From contig BSBM01000260.1 in NCBI GenBank assembly GCA_027924585.1, forward strand, positions 15,741,001-15,805,000: a stretch of DNA of 64,000 nucleotides, given 5' to 3'. The DNA is from Larix kaempferi (Eukaryota; Streptophyta; Pinopsida; Pinales; Pinaceae). Position 1 is the stretch's first letter. The number at the start of each line of letters is the position of its first letter. The position numbers and the translations under genes were made by a program. This document shows positions 47,441-59,500 of the stretch, one piece after another. The notes under the pieces are model-generated. The model ran no database searches, was not told the DNA's origin, and saw only the letters and a program-made list of their open reading frames with translations.

Positions 47441-49433
47441 GGGGAAGGGGCCAGGAGGAAGGGAGGGGGCAGGAGGAGGTTTAATGTTTTTGTAAATCTA
47501 AGTAAAAAAATAAAATAAAATTTTAAAACCAAAATTAAAATTTGTTTGTAGATTGGATCAGAAAAAAAACACTCTTGCCACATTTTGTCCGTGTGCTAAA
47601 GAATTTAAAGGAGGAAAATTTAAAAGAATATGCAAGTTTCAAAAAAATTGTAATTTATCTCTTCAAGAATTTTTTTTTTTCCAATTTAGGGGTTGATTTT
47701 ACAGTTTTTGTAAGCAACAATATGGGATGTTTAGGCCATGGCTCTATTTTTTACCCTGAAAAAAAAAGTGTATACTAGTATCAACACTTTTCTATTTGGG
47801 GGGTGTTTTTGGTGGTTTTTTTTCAAAACTCATTGTTTTAATGGCTAGAGTTCTCTTTCATAGTATAAAGTTCTCGTTTCATAGTATAAGTGGTTCTAAA
47901 GTATGCTCTTCACCTTGCATTCCACGTGATCGGTGAATAAAAACAAGAGAGAAGTGTGAAATACCTCCATTGCACACTTTTCCATTTCATAAGCATTGTT
48001 GATCAAGATTGTTAGTTGCAAGCACCTTTAGTATATTTTTGAGCTGGAGTAAAAACTACATATGTATTTACTTTGAGCTCTTTGGTTAATTGCAACAAAC
48101 AATATCATTTTCTTATTACAAACATGTGTCTCCACTAGCACACACTAAGAGACCTAAAGACTCTTACTTTGAGTATGCTATCCATATCACATCTTGTGAG
48201 AACTTGATGGATCGGAAAGAAGTAGGATTGTGAAATACCTCTCTTACACACCTTAATTGAATTTGGACCCTTAAAATGAACACTTGTAATTCTCAATCAA
48301 CTTAATTCCTCCATAGGAGGTGACAAGAAAATTTATAGTTTGGTTAGGATTGAATGGGCTAGGCATCCAAATAATGCCCACCAATCTTCTACACTTTGTA
48401 TGAAACAATAGATTGTTGAATTATAGGGTACTTTTAAATCTTGCTACCAACAAGTGTCAAAAGAAACCTCAGATAACAAGGCGTGGTGCCAAAGAACATG
48501 AAATCCAAGGTATATCTTCCTTGCTCCCCACAAAGAGTAACTTAGATTTTTGTGGTGATGACACTATACCATTAAGGTCGAACCACTTATCCACACTTGA
48601 TATGGTTATCTTAGTGGCCAAACTTAGGATATCGCGAAGGTGCAATTGTGAGCACAATTGACTCCTAAAGTCATATATTTCTGTTGGGAATGTTTCCAAG
48701 CTCTTCCAGAACATAGCCCCATCGTCGGTATAACTGACTCTGTGTTACCTTCACTAGCAATTGTTGTGCGGATCTCATTATCACCAACGATTGTACTTTT
48801 GGAAGGCCCGGTTACATTTGAGAGGATGAACGTTAGGTATTTAGTGAATTTGCGTTTATTTTCTTTTTAAATACAAGTTCACTAACTCATAATTAAAAAG
48901 AATCTACATGTGAGAGCACTTGCACTAAATCGACATAGCACATATCACTCACTTTGCACCATTTTGCGTCTGTTGTGGTTGCATATTTTTTCATTTTTTC
49001 AGTTGTGTTTATTTCCACCATCACTCTCATTCGTCGCTAAGCTTCCACCATTGAGGAACAAAACCCCCTAAGGAAATCCCATAGACTACAAGGCCTTTCC
49101 CCTCTCTCGAGGGGTGTTTTCCCATTCTCTCCCCGTGGTTCACAAGGTAGATACTCTAGCTGGGTCCACTCCAAGGAAACATTGATAGGATCATCTGAGC
49201 GAGGCCTCTCCTTGCTTGATTCATTTTCTCCCCTCAAAGAAAATTTATATCATTTTGATTCATCCTCTCACGGAATATGGCACCCTTTATTTCCACCTCT
49301 TGGAGGAAATCCACCTACTTCTTCTCCCTCTTTGGGAGAAGGGCACACAACATCCTCTTGCTCCCTTTAGGGACAAGGACCACTGCCACATATTCCCCGT
49401 TTACCCCCTTGAGGGAACAATACACAACATACA
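47441..49433. other. Spacer, possibly the 5' region of the gag-bearing element
   Basis: No gene is recognised. The plus-strand sequence just before 49434 could be the leader of the gypsy element whose gag starts there, but no LTR match to 53.2-54.4 kb was found by eye. Confidence 0.35.
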
Positions 49434-50069
49434 ATGGTGGGACCTAATAACAACTTACCTTTCATGGATAGCTTGAATCTCCCTAATTTGGCCAAATTGA
49501 TCAATGAGCCCATAGCACATGATCTAGCATGGCTAGATATGCCCAACAATCTCCCCTTAGATATCCCTAAATTTGAAGAGAAACAAGGAGATGACCCCAC
49601 CAACCATGTCATGGATTTCCACTTATGGTGTTCCTCCAATAGCTTAGTGGATGGCTCAATGAGGCTCCGCCTCTTCCAGCGAATCCTTATAGGTACAATT
49701 GAGTTTACCAAGGGAAACCCATGCCACCTTTGGGATGATAGACACTATGTTTCTCACATAGTTCCAATTGCTCATACGCCATGATTTAGGGCTTGAATTC
49801 TCACAAAATCTCATCAAAACACTTCTACCCATATAACAGACCACATCCATGAGTGGTGTAGAAGGCGTACATTGTGGAAAATTGATATACAACCTCAGTT
49901 TTTGTTGGATTGGTTTATCAAATCACTCCAATCCACGATAGAAAAATATGTGGCAACCTCATTGCCCCAAACTGAGGAAGAGGCCATCTTGAAGGCCCAA
50001 CATTTTGACCTCATTTATGCACAATTGAGTTACTTATTCACCATCCTACCCAATGCCCCTCGGCATTGA
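49434..50069 (+). pseudogene. Ty3/gypsy gag (capsid) remnant
   Basis: Starts MVGPNNNLPFMDSLNLPNLA. It continues with DIPKFEEKQGDDPTNHVMDF, HLWCSSNSLVDGSMRLRLFQ and RILIGT, the retrotransposon gag domain in which the W and R-LFQ-L-GxA positions are typical. After stops near 49784 it goes on as STHITDHIHEWCRRRTLWKI, then LLDWFIKSLQSTIEKYVATS, TEEEAILKAQHFDLIYAQLS and NAPRH, closing with a stop. The capsid centre (the usual AAKWY to tyrosine-rich part) is garbled by a shift. It is of the non-chromovirus type in my judgement. No protease or polymerase follows in readable form. Confidence 0.75.
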
Positions 50070-52016
50070 TATTTGGATCCTAGGCCCGCTGGTTCGTCAC
50101 ATTCAACAGATGGGATTATTGGGTACATTTCCCAACATGGAAAGATTCCCCCTTCCCTGACCATGATCCAAATGGAGTATCAGAACAAGTCCTAGAAGCA
50201 TCTACATATCACTCTTGGTGGAACACCCAACTTGGTGAGAAGTATCTAGAAGAGGGAAACCCAGGAGTATCTAGAGGGCTCTATTGGCTACAAATAAAAC
50301 TATAGAAGGTAGTTCCCTCCGTCACTTGCAAGGGATGTTTTCATTCTAGAGAAATTCTTAGAGCACTTGGGTTGTTATTGAATATATCTTGTGCAGGATT
50401 GGAGCTTGTTTAAGAAATATTCCAAGCAGTCATTATCATTTGTAAGGTTGTTGTTGTACCTTGCCTTTTTATATCTTATGCTTGAATTATTGTTGATGTT
50501 TTGGTGTTTATCTTCAATGTTTTAAGGGGTCTAAAAAGAGATTGTACAGTCCTTTTCTAGACCCTAATTTGAGATATGATTTTATACTATGTAAAAGACT
50601 GTCTTCTACTTCATTTTCAAATTTTGATTTTAAGTGAAGAGACAAGAATGCAATAAAAATACTAATGTATCTTTATGAACATGGTGTGGTTGGTTAGAAA
50701 ATGGTTTTGTAGCACTCTTATAACCAGAATTGATTATTGTTTCAAGCATCTTCTTGGGTTTACTATAGTCTTTCATTAAGTCTTTCAAGCTTCAAAGTGT
50801 TTAATTGACTCCATTTAATCCAAGGATAGGCACTAATCTACTTGAACTCACCACAATAATATCCATTGTACATCATAAACTATTGGGTTGCTAAATCTGG
50901 TTTGTTGAAGAAGATTATAAGGGTAATTTAGCAATCATACATAGGGAACCCCCCCTTGTGCCAAAGGATAGCCAACCTAAAGTGAGAGAAGTGGCCATTT
51001 AGGTGACAGTCGATGGCATTTCTAATTTTCCTTGGGGTTTGTACTTGAACGATTTGGACTTATCTTTTGTGCATATCACAAAAGTCTATAATATATCCCT
51101 CAAGAAACTACATAATGAAAACAAAGTGCATGAAACTTTTCATCCCCGAATGATACCTTTCACACAAAATATTTCAACCTTAAAAACAAGCAAGAGGAGA
51201 TCAAAACCCAACAGGCCATCTTTATAAAAGAAACTGAAACACACATCAATTCATGGGAACATGTGGTTCGAGGAAGGGACAAAGCTCCCCCCCCCCCCCC
51301 CACCACCTCAAGCAAATTGAGGAAGTGGTGCAAGCTAAGCTCATTAATGAGCATACTAGGTATGTAAGGGAGTTGAATCTTTAGGTGAGGGGGCTTCCCT
51401 ACCACATCCATCCCTAGACCACATGGTGGTTGGGGCCATATTTCTTCAGGATATCCTTGACCGCCTCGATGTGGCACTTGATAGGGTTTGGCTTGGTTCC
51501 AACTCCACTCTTTTCCTTCGGTTCAAGCCTACGACTTATTCGCTTGAGGCTCTTATAGTTGGGAGAATGTTTCTCTCTTCTCAATGAGATCTTTTTAGAC
51601 AAGGGTGTCACCAAATCACAAGTTGTGGAGCTCAAATGCTCTAGGGAACTAGTTATGCAAGCACGACAAGCATGGAAATGTTCATTCATTAAGAATCTTA
51701 GGGCTATCATTTGGGATTCCTTCCCCCCTTGGTTGGAAATATCGACTTGGGTTTTCCAAATGACAGGCTCTCGATGGGAGAGGCGACAAGGCATGAGGCA
51801 TCTCATTTGGCTGTTGGAACGACAATGGATCCTTTTGGTCATCACTAGGCATGATGTATGATGCTCTTGGGTTGTCATACATACTTTGTGTCACTGAGAC
51901 CCATGCAAGCCCCTTTCAACCACTCTCGAACATTGCAGGCTACCATTGGTTCTTAGTTCGTAGACTGAGATGAGATGGTTAGGTGAGGTAGCTTTTTTAG
52001 CAAGGACACCATTTCT
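50070..52016 (+). other. Degenerate sequence downstream of gag
   Basis: Presumed internal part of the same gypsy remnant. A C14 run lies at about 51287-51301. Plus- and minus-strand open stretches near 51414-51878 overlap and neither could be tied to a family. Confidence 0.3.
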
Positions 52017-52165
52017 CAATAACGCCCATCATCCCCCTAGCTGACCATGCCCTCCTTTATTTGCCTCAATAACCCCCATCATCCCCCTAGCTGACCATAC
52101 CCTCCTTCATTTGCCTCAATAACCCCCATCATCCCCCTAGATGACCATACCCTCTTCCTCTCCCA
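52017..52165. repeat. 50-bp minisatellite, three copies
   Basis: Copies of AACCCCCATCATCCCCCTAG plus 30 more bases begin at 52021, 52071 and 52121, so the period is exactly 50 with few differences. Confidence 0.9.
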
Positions 52166-53227
52166 ACTCCACCACTCCCAAGCCCACCCTGTACCATTAT
52201 CCTTGTTGATGAGGAAGGCCCAAATACAATCTCATATCACCTCTGCCAGATGCTTCCTTTTGAATCCCAATTCTTATCTCTCGAGTTTGCATCTACCAAA
52301 TATGAGTTTCTCTCATCCACCATTTGGGAAGTAGCCCTCAAGTCTTGTCCCCACTTCACTCGATCCATTTCTCATTCCCAAAAACCTAGCTCATGCCCCA
52401 TGAACCGATGGTATGACACAAACTACAAATCTCTCCATAGATAGCTTCAACATGCCTTTTCTCACGATCCCCATTCCTATCCTAGCCTTAAACCTTCCTA
52501 CCATCACCTCTCTTCCACAAGAAACACATCTTCATCTCATAGAGGAGACATGATTTGTAGGCCTCCCTTATCCATTATTACCCCAAAAGCTTTTGGTGCA
52601 CCATCTTCCCCCACATTCTCCCCTCCCACCTGATCTATGTTCTCTCATACCTCCACTCTATATGATGTCCCTTCGCAGCCTCCAATTCATGCTACCTTCC
52701 CCCCCACTTCTTGCTACTTATTCTCATACTAAGGCATCTGAGAGGGAGTATGGGTGATGAATACCAACAAAGTTACTAATGAGGAAGGGTTGCATGTAGA
52801 GTTTGCCAAGCATGGTCTTCATGCTTTGGATGATCACTTGGATGACCTATTTAACCACGTTGTTCATAGTATTGGTTGCATCATAATATTCGCTCAATCC
52901 CTAGGGAGTGATCAAAGGCACCATATGCATGTTACAGTTCCATCTCCATTTGCCTCAAACTAGTTGGAGTGAGGTAATTGAAACTAGGCCATATTCACCA
53001 AGTGGTGCAAAGAGATCAATACATCAAGTAATGTTGCCACTCTCTCAAACTAGTACGCAAGGCAAGGTTCACATTGTCATGTTGTCAAGAGGATGTATAG
53101 AAGGCAAGTTTCACATTGTCATGCTGTCAAAAGGATCAGAGATTTGACTTTGGGCCTAAGTCAATGACATGATGACACATGACACGTGGTTATGGGTATT
53201 CGACACGAGACACAGTGACCCTGAAAT

Positions 53228-54450
53228 GAGGGCAAGGGGGGACATGTTGTGTGTGTGTGTGTGTATTAAAAAAATTAACATATAGATCTATTTTTTTTAA
53301 AAACTAGAACATTAAACATTTACATAATATTGATACATCATACAATGATACAAGTTACAAACTTACAACCATCATAGATCCATCTTAACTCTGGCTCTAT
53401 AAGGGTTGATAGGGATCAAATCTCTTGAGGAAGTTTATGACTCTAAAAAGGGGTTTTCACCTCAAGGGTTTTGTTCCCTGGACTCAGCGCTTGATAGAGC
53501 GTTAAGATGGATCTATGCTGGTTTATTAATATGCAATTATTACAAAACTAATATCTAACTCATTTTTATATCATCAACTTAAAAATACATTTAATCTAAT
53601 ATATTTTAGATTATAATCATTTAAGCACCAACTATTCCAATTTGGATATCTTACAAATATGCTAAAATTGCATTAATTAATTAATTATGAAGTAAAATAT
53701 ATATTCACCCAAAACTAATATCTAATCACCAACTATTCCAATTTGGAATCATGTTGTAAATGTTGTAAATGCTAACATACAAATACTATAAATAAGCAAA
53801 AAATTAATTAATTAATTAATTATGAAGTAAAATACTTATTTACCCAAATTTAATGGTCGAAGTGCCAACTATTACATGTTCTAAAGTATAACACATCAAT
53901 CCTACAAATAGGGAAAAATGGTGTTGAAGTAAAATAGTTATTTACCCAAATTTAATTGTCTAAGTACCAACTTGCTAACTATTTCATGTTGTAAATTATA
54001 ACATATAAATCCTACAAATACACAAAAGTTGCATTAATTAATTAATGTGAAGTAAAATGCTTTCAATTTACCCAATTATCGGTTAAATTGTAACTATCAC
54101 AAAACTAATATATTACTTATTGTTCTATTATTAATTTAACAATACATAATCCAATATATTCATCCCCGTACCAACTATTCCAATTTGGGATCCTAAACAA
54201 TAACACATAAACCCTACAAATATGCAAAACTTACGTTCATTCATTGATTATGAACTAAAATAGTTATTCTTGTAACTATTTATGAAAAAATTAATTTAAA
54301 ATGTGAGGATGCATGAATGGAAATTGAAATTGAAATTCAATGTATATTTATATAAATGTATTTTACAATCTAGCCAATTTAAATTTGGAGCCGACATGTG
54401 ACAGACGTGATCCATCTCATCCACATCTCATCCACTTAGGGTTGTAGAAA
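53228..54450 (+). repeat. Probable LTR with internal tandem subrepeats of about 130 bp
   Basis: A purine tract (GGCAAGGGGGGACATG) at about 53231 precedes it, as a polypurine tract would. Between about 53600 and 54270 a unit of roughly 130 bp recurs. Its landmarks are CCAACTATT(C/A)CA, TACAAATA(C/G), ATTAATTAATTA and GAAGTAAAATA-TTATTTACCC. An inverted relative lies at 22440-22880. The far end could not be fixed. It is read as the 3' LTR of the gag-bearing remnant by position; this is inference. Confidence 0.45.
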
Positions 54451-56415
54451 GGGCCTCTCGGCCCAACTAGTTACTACATCAATCATTCAATAATGAATCA
54501 TGATCAAGCACACAAGAATAATAGAAGTTTATAACCATAAATTGCAGATTTCTCATTAAGTTCAAAATCAAAATGTATTACATAGATATCGAGAGAATGC
54601 CACAAGCAAATACAAAATAGAGTAGATACAAAATAGGGAAGAATCTCATAGCTGGTCAATAGTGCTGGCCACTATCAATAGTCCTCCATGGCAAAATCAC
54701 CATCAATGTCGTTGGTCTCTCCTCTATCCTCCTCCTCCTCTATACCCAATCCATCCTACTCCATCCATCCATCCTCCTCTGCTTTTTTGGAGGACACGTG
54801 TCAATGTGTCCTATGTTTTAGGATACATTAAAACTCTTATCAAACACATGTTAGGCCGTGTCACGTGCCCAACACGTTGGACACAGACACGGAGGCCTAT
54901 ATGGCCGTGTCAAGTTTCATAGATTTGGGCACGGAGGCTTTGCCATGTACTTGAACCTATAAGCCTTGAGTTCCCTTTGACAATGTTCACTAATAGTATG
55001 GATGACTATCATACAAATTTGACCTCGATTCTTTCAATTTCTCAAGAGATAATTGAAACGCCTTCTGGCAACTGAACTGGATTATGTTAGAGATCAGTAA
55101 GATAATTTTTCTAGTAAAAACTCTAGTTCTTCTTCACTTGAAACTTTTAAATATTGCCACAGCCAGTGTTCAACTAGTTCTTGTTAAAATCCAGATATTA
55201 TTTTAGGTGGATAAATCCTTAGGTACTTAGCTATATTCAAAATGATCATATTTGAGCTTGTCCTGAACTTTGTTGATTTCAAAATAAGCATATTCAATAT
55301 TGCTTTATGAAAGTAAAACATGATGAGTTCTTGCTACTTAGAGTTTCCCTCCTTTTCAGCTAAAATTGGGACATCTTTCGAAAATGGATACCCTTTATAA
55401 AAGATAGTCATATTCAAAATTGGTATATGTAGGCTTTTTTGAAGAATAGCTTAGTCATAAACATATTTTCAATCTGGACCAAGCAAATTCTATAATGGTA
55501 AAAAAAAGTTCACAGGGCCCAGCCTTCCCATGGTTAAATGCACATGGAAAAAACCAGTACGCTTGCAGTTTTTTTAATATCTTGATTTTTTTGTGCACGA
55601 CAAGTTCTCCCCAAATTTACTGCCATTCTATATATTTCACAGTTTTCATGAATCAGATCCAATGTAGGTTTCATGTCCCTAATTTTGTTTCACATATTTG
55701 GCTTGCAGATTAGCCACGAATATCTCCCAGCAGCGTATATTTACTCATCAATATACAACTTTTTTTCCCACAAATATCTGTACGATAGGAATTAGTTCAA
55801 AGATAATAATCATAACTCTGAGGTTCACATGCCATACTTTATGTCAAACTTATGTGAGTTGCAAAATCTCATACTTCATGTGGTCATATATGGTAACTCC
55901 CATTATGGCAAATTTACAATAAAATGAAATAAAACAGGATCTATGAAAGGAAACGTGTAGTGTAAAAATGCACCTTGCTTTAGCCTCAAATGTTTATGGA
56001 TTAGATTAAGTAAAAACATCCCATGCCAATAAGATTAAATCTTTCTTTGCTGATCGATTGAGTAAAAATAAATAATAGGCCTAGTGATACATGACTCAAT
56101 AAAGAAGGAATAAAATAAAAGAAACTGGGATACATGTAAAAAAAACAGTGTAAAAATGCAACTTACTTTAGCCTAAAACGTTACAGATTCGATTAAGTCA
56201 AGAAAATTAGATCTTTCTTTGCTCATCGGCTACACAGTAACAATAAATAATAGACCTGATGACACATGACTTAATAAAGAATGAACTATATTAATGATTG
56301 ATACACGGGTTAGTAGAGGTTTTACATTAAATTTGCAGTCTGCTTGGAATTGCTTGGAAAATCTTCCTTGACCTGGTCTTGCTAGGAATTCCCACGAAAA
56401 GTACAAGACACAATA
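54451..56415. other. Spacer, 3' flank of the coiled-coil gene
   Basis: No gene is seen. Two local near-repeats occur (around 55960-56060 and 56150-56290, sharing TTTAGCCT, TTAGATTAAGT-like and AAATAATAG words). Confidence 0.45.
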
Positions 56416-56554
56416 AAATTAGCAAGTCGAAGAATATTACAAGGAGGAAGAGGTGGATGTCAAATCCTATCACAGATGAGTTTCAACTAACTTTCTGTGA
56501 TAAATTTTCACATCCACCTCTTCCTCCTTGTAATATTCTTCGACTTGCTAATTT
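56416..56554. repeat. Perfect 45-bp inverted repeat spanning the stop codon of the coiled-coil gene
   Basis: Arms 56416-56460 and 56510-56554 are exact reverse complements (AAATTAGCAAGTCGAAGAAT at the left end). The 49-bp spacer contains a further 9-bp stem, TATCACAGA (56469-56477) with TCTGTGATA (56494-56502). The right arm is the last coding bases (residues ISKSKNITRRKRWM) plus the first base of the stop. The left arm lies in the presumed 3' UTR. The transcript would fold into a long perfect hairpin. Confidence 0.95.
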
Positions 56555-59500
56555 GAGTGTTTCTTGTATTTTTCCACACTCCCTCACCTTCAAATGAAGA
56601 TCTCCTTGACCTCAAGTCTGCATTAGTATCTACTCCAGAAAGAACATTACAACTTCTGAAACTCTTCACTTTTCGTGGGCTTGAGGAGCCTAACTTTGTT
56701 ATTTTGTGGGCTTGAGTTCCTGTTGAGTTCCTCCTGAACTTTCCACAAGTATGGGACAATGCAGATGATTGACCTGAAGAAATCTGTCGTGTCTCATTAT
56801 ATCCCTGGGAAGATGAGCTCGCATATTCATTTGCAACTAAATACTGATCTTCACTAGTCTTCAAACCCAAAACTTTGTGTGGACTATCTAGTGATGAAGG
56901 TATGTCCATGTCAAAAAGGGGATTGTATGACATGACCAGAGGAAGAGAGTATTCAACGTTACATTTTGAAGACATTGGTGTCAGAAGTCTCTTCAGCTCT
57001 GAAACCTACAAATACTCCAATTTAGAAAAGAGCACCAGAGATGGAAAATTAGAATATAGCCTAAAAACAAAGAGATGACCAGGATAGACATCACAGAAAT
57101 GGAAGGAAAAGTAAAATCATTCACCTTCTCTTCCATAGCAACCATATCATCCTTAAGTCCCATGATCGTAGCATGCTTTTTCTTGCAGATGTCTTCTGAA
57201 ACGGCTAGTCTCTGTCGAGGAAAAAGTAAGGGCAATGAGAATTGTCCTGCTGTCCAAATGAAAGTTTCGAGAACAGGGCAATGAGTGTACCTTGACACTT
57301 GAATCCTTTGAATTCTGGGTCAAGGTTATTTCCTTTAGGGTGGCATCTTTCTTCTTATCTTCCTTCCTTAAACAAGCATTCATCTTCTTTTCCAGAGAAA
57401 CCATATGATCCTTAAGTCTCATGATCATAGCATTCTTTTTCTTGCAGATGTCTTCTGAAATGGCTAGTCTCTGTTCAGGAAAAAACAAGGGTAATGAGTA
57501 TTTTCCCAACGTCCAGATAAAATTTTTTGAGAATAGGACACTCAAATAGAAGTGTAAGAGAGTGTACCTTGTCACTTGTATCCTTTGACTTCTGGACTGC
57601 CAAAGTTATTTCCTTTATGGTAGCATCTTTCTGCTTACATTCCTTCCTTAAACAGACAATTTCCTCTTCTTTTGCTGCAAACTTCAACTGTAATCCAAAG
57701 AAAAATAGGGCTATGAAAGGCCATTGGCTGGCTTTAGTAAGTTGTACTCCAAACATCTAGTTAACCTAACTTACAAGTTACAACTGTAAATGAGATCAAC
57801 AAAGCACCAAACCCAAGCTGTGACTGGTCCACTAAATCCAATATTTCCAAGTTTGCTTCTGCCTATACATGTGAGGATAGTATGTTTGTAGCATCAATAT
57901 CTTTATGAGACTAGTTATGAACACAATGGCTACATTCAAACCAACAAACAGTGCATTACACTTCTGATTTAAATTCATAAAATTAACATTTAAAATCTGA
58001 CAAAATTAATTTTCTTAATATCTAGATGTCCACATCATATTTTAAAAATGCAACCTTCATTTTCCTCTTATCTAATCCTTTTTCAATTGTTACATGCAGT
58101 CGATTGGAGCCATAGATCAGGTCTAAAATTTAAAATTGTCGGAAACTACATTAAGTTGAACTCTTTATTTATATGATGGGTGGGTATGCTTGGGTATGGG
58201 TTGAATAAGGTCTGTTTGCTGGAAACATCACGGCTAATACTAAAAATTCAGGCAAGAAATAAGAAAAAAAATCTCCCCCCTCCCTACCGGTCTGTTTCTA
58301 GCAATAGCCCAACTAATGACTTTTGTAGGTCACAATTCCAACCTACCTGATCCTTGATACCCTGCTTGACAGCCTCAGCTAGCTTTTCTTCTGCCTCTTT
58401 TCTATTTTTCTCGCATAATTTGAGATGCTCCTTTAGGCTTGCCAACTGCAACTCCAGGTGAGCTACCTACATGGAAGGAAATCAATTAAAACCATTGAAG
58501 GTAGGAAGCCAAATAATTCTTTAGCTCATGATAGAAGTCATCTAGTGCTAACAGAACATACTTTTGCTGAAGCAATTTCAAGTTTGCCCTGAGAATCACC
58601 ACTTGATCGAGAATTTTCTGCATCAAGAGATAAAGTGATCTTATCCACGCTCCTTTTCGCTGCAGCTCCTATGTCAGAAGGAACATCAACTTCAGCCGAA
58701 TGCCAAATATTATGATCTGAAGATGATGCAACAGAGGATGACCAGTCTGATAAATCTGATAATCGGCGTTCCTCTTGTTCTGTTACGGTCAGGAGCATCT
58801 TAACAGATGCATCTTCCTCAGTTTCATCTTGAAGGATAGGTATGAAAGTTGCTTCTGAAGCATGTTCCTGCATGTTCAGCCACTGCCTCCACGCCTGGAT
58901 ATTAAACTGCCTTGATGGTAAAAGCATACAATTCTCTTTTTTTGCCTAAAGAAACACAGTAACAAACCAATGTCAAGAAAAAAGGGTGGAGATTTTAGAT
59001 CCTTTAAATAAAACTCTCCAAATGTTTATGCCATGCATATTCAATATTGATAATGTCAAATAAGACACCTTATCAAGATAACGCTCCAGCTCTGAAGGGG
59101 AAATATTGATAGTACAGAGAGCTTTTGGCAATAACACATGCCATATATCAAACAAGGACATCTGTAGAGAAGTAATTTGTGCCGAAGCCTTCTCAACAGA
59201 TATTTTGAAATCCCCAAGTGCAACCCCTGCATTGCAGAAACAGCAGAATGTTATGTAAGTTTAGAATTTGAACTATAAAAGCTGTACAAAGTTAACAAGC
59301 GGAAATATCTTCTATATGTCGGAACCTTGAGCTTCGTTCTGTTTTCCGTCTTGTGTGCTTCCATAGATTTCCAAAGTTTCCACCTGCAAGAATCCAAATT
59401 CTTTCAATGAATTTATCCTTAGATATGCTATTATTAACCGAATCTTCAACAGATAAGACCTGAACATCAGTTTAAGGATCTGATTGTTCACAAAAGCAAA

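Noticed and set aside
23203-53265. Simple runs: (TG)n near 23210, (TA)n near 24760 and 28365, (CT)n at 38252, C14 at 51287, (TG)n near 53250
   Set aside because: They are ordinary microsatellites; noted only as landmarks. None shows CRISPR-like spacing.
56379-56597. Plus-strand ORF containing KISKSKNITRRKRWM
   Set aside because: It reads the inverted copy of the host gene's last codons. It is a consequence of the hairpin, not a second gene.
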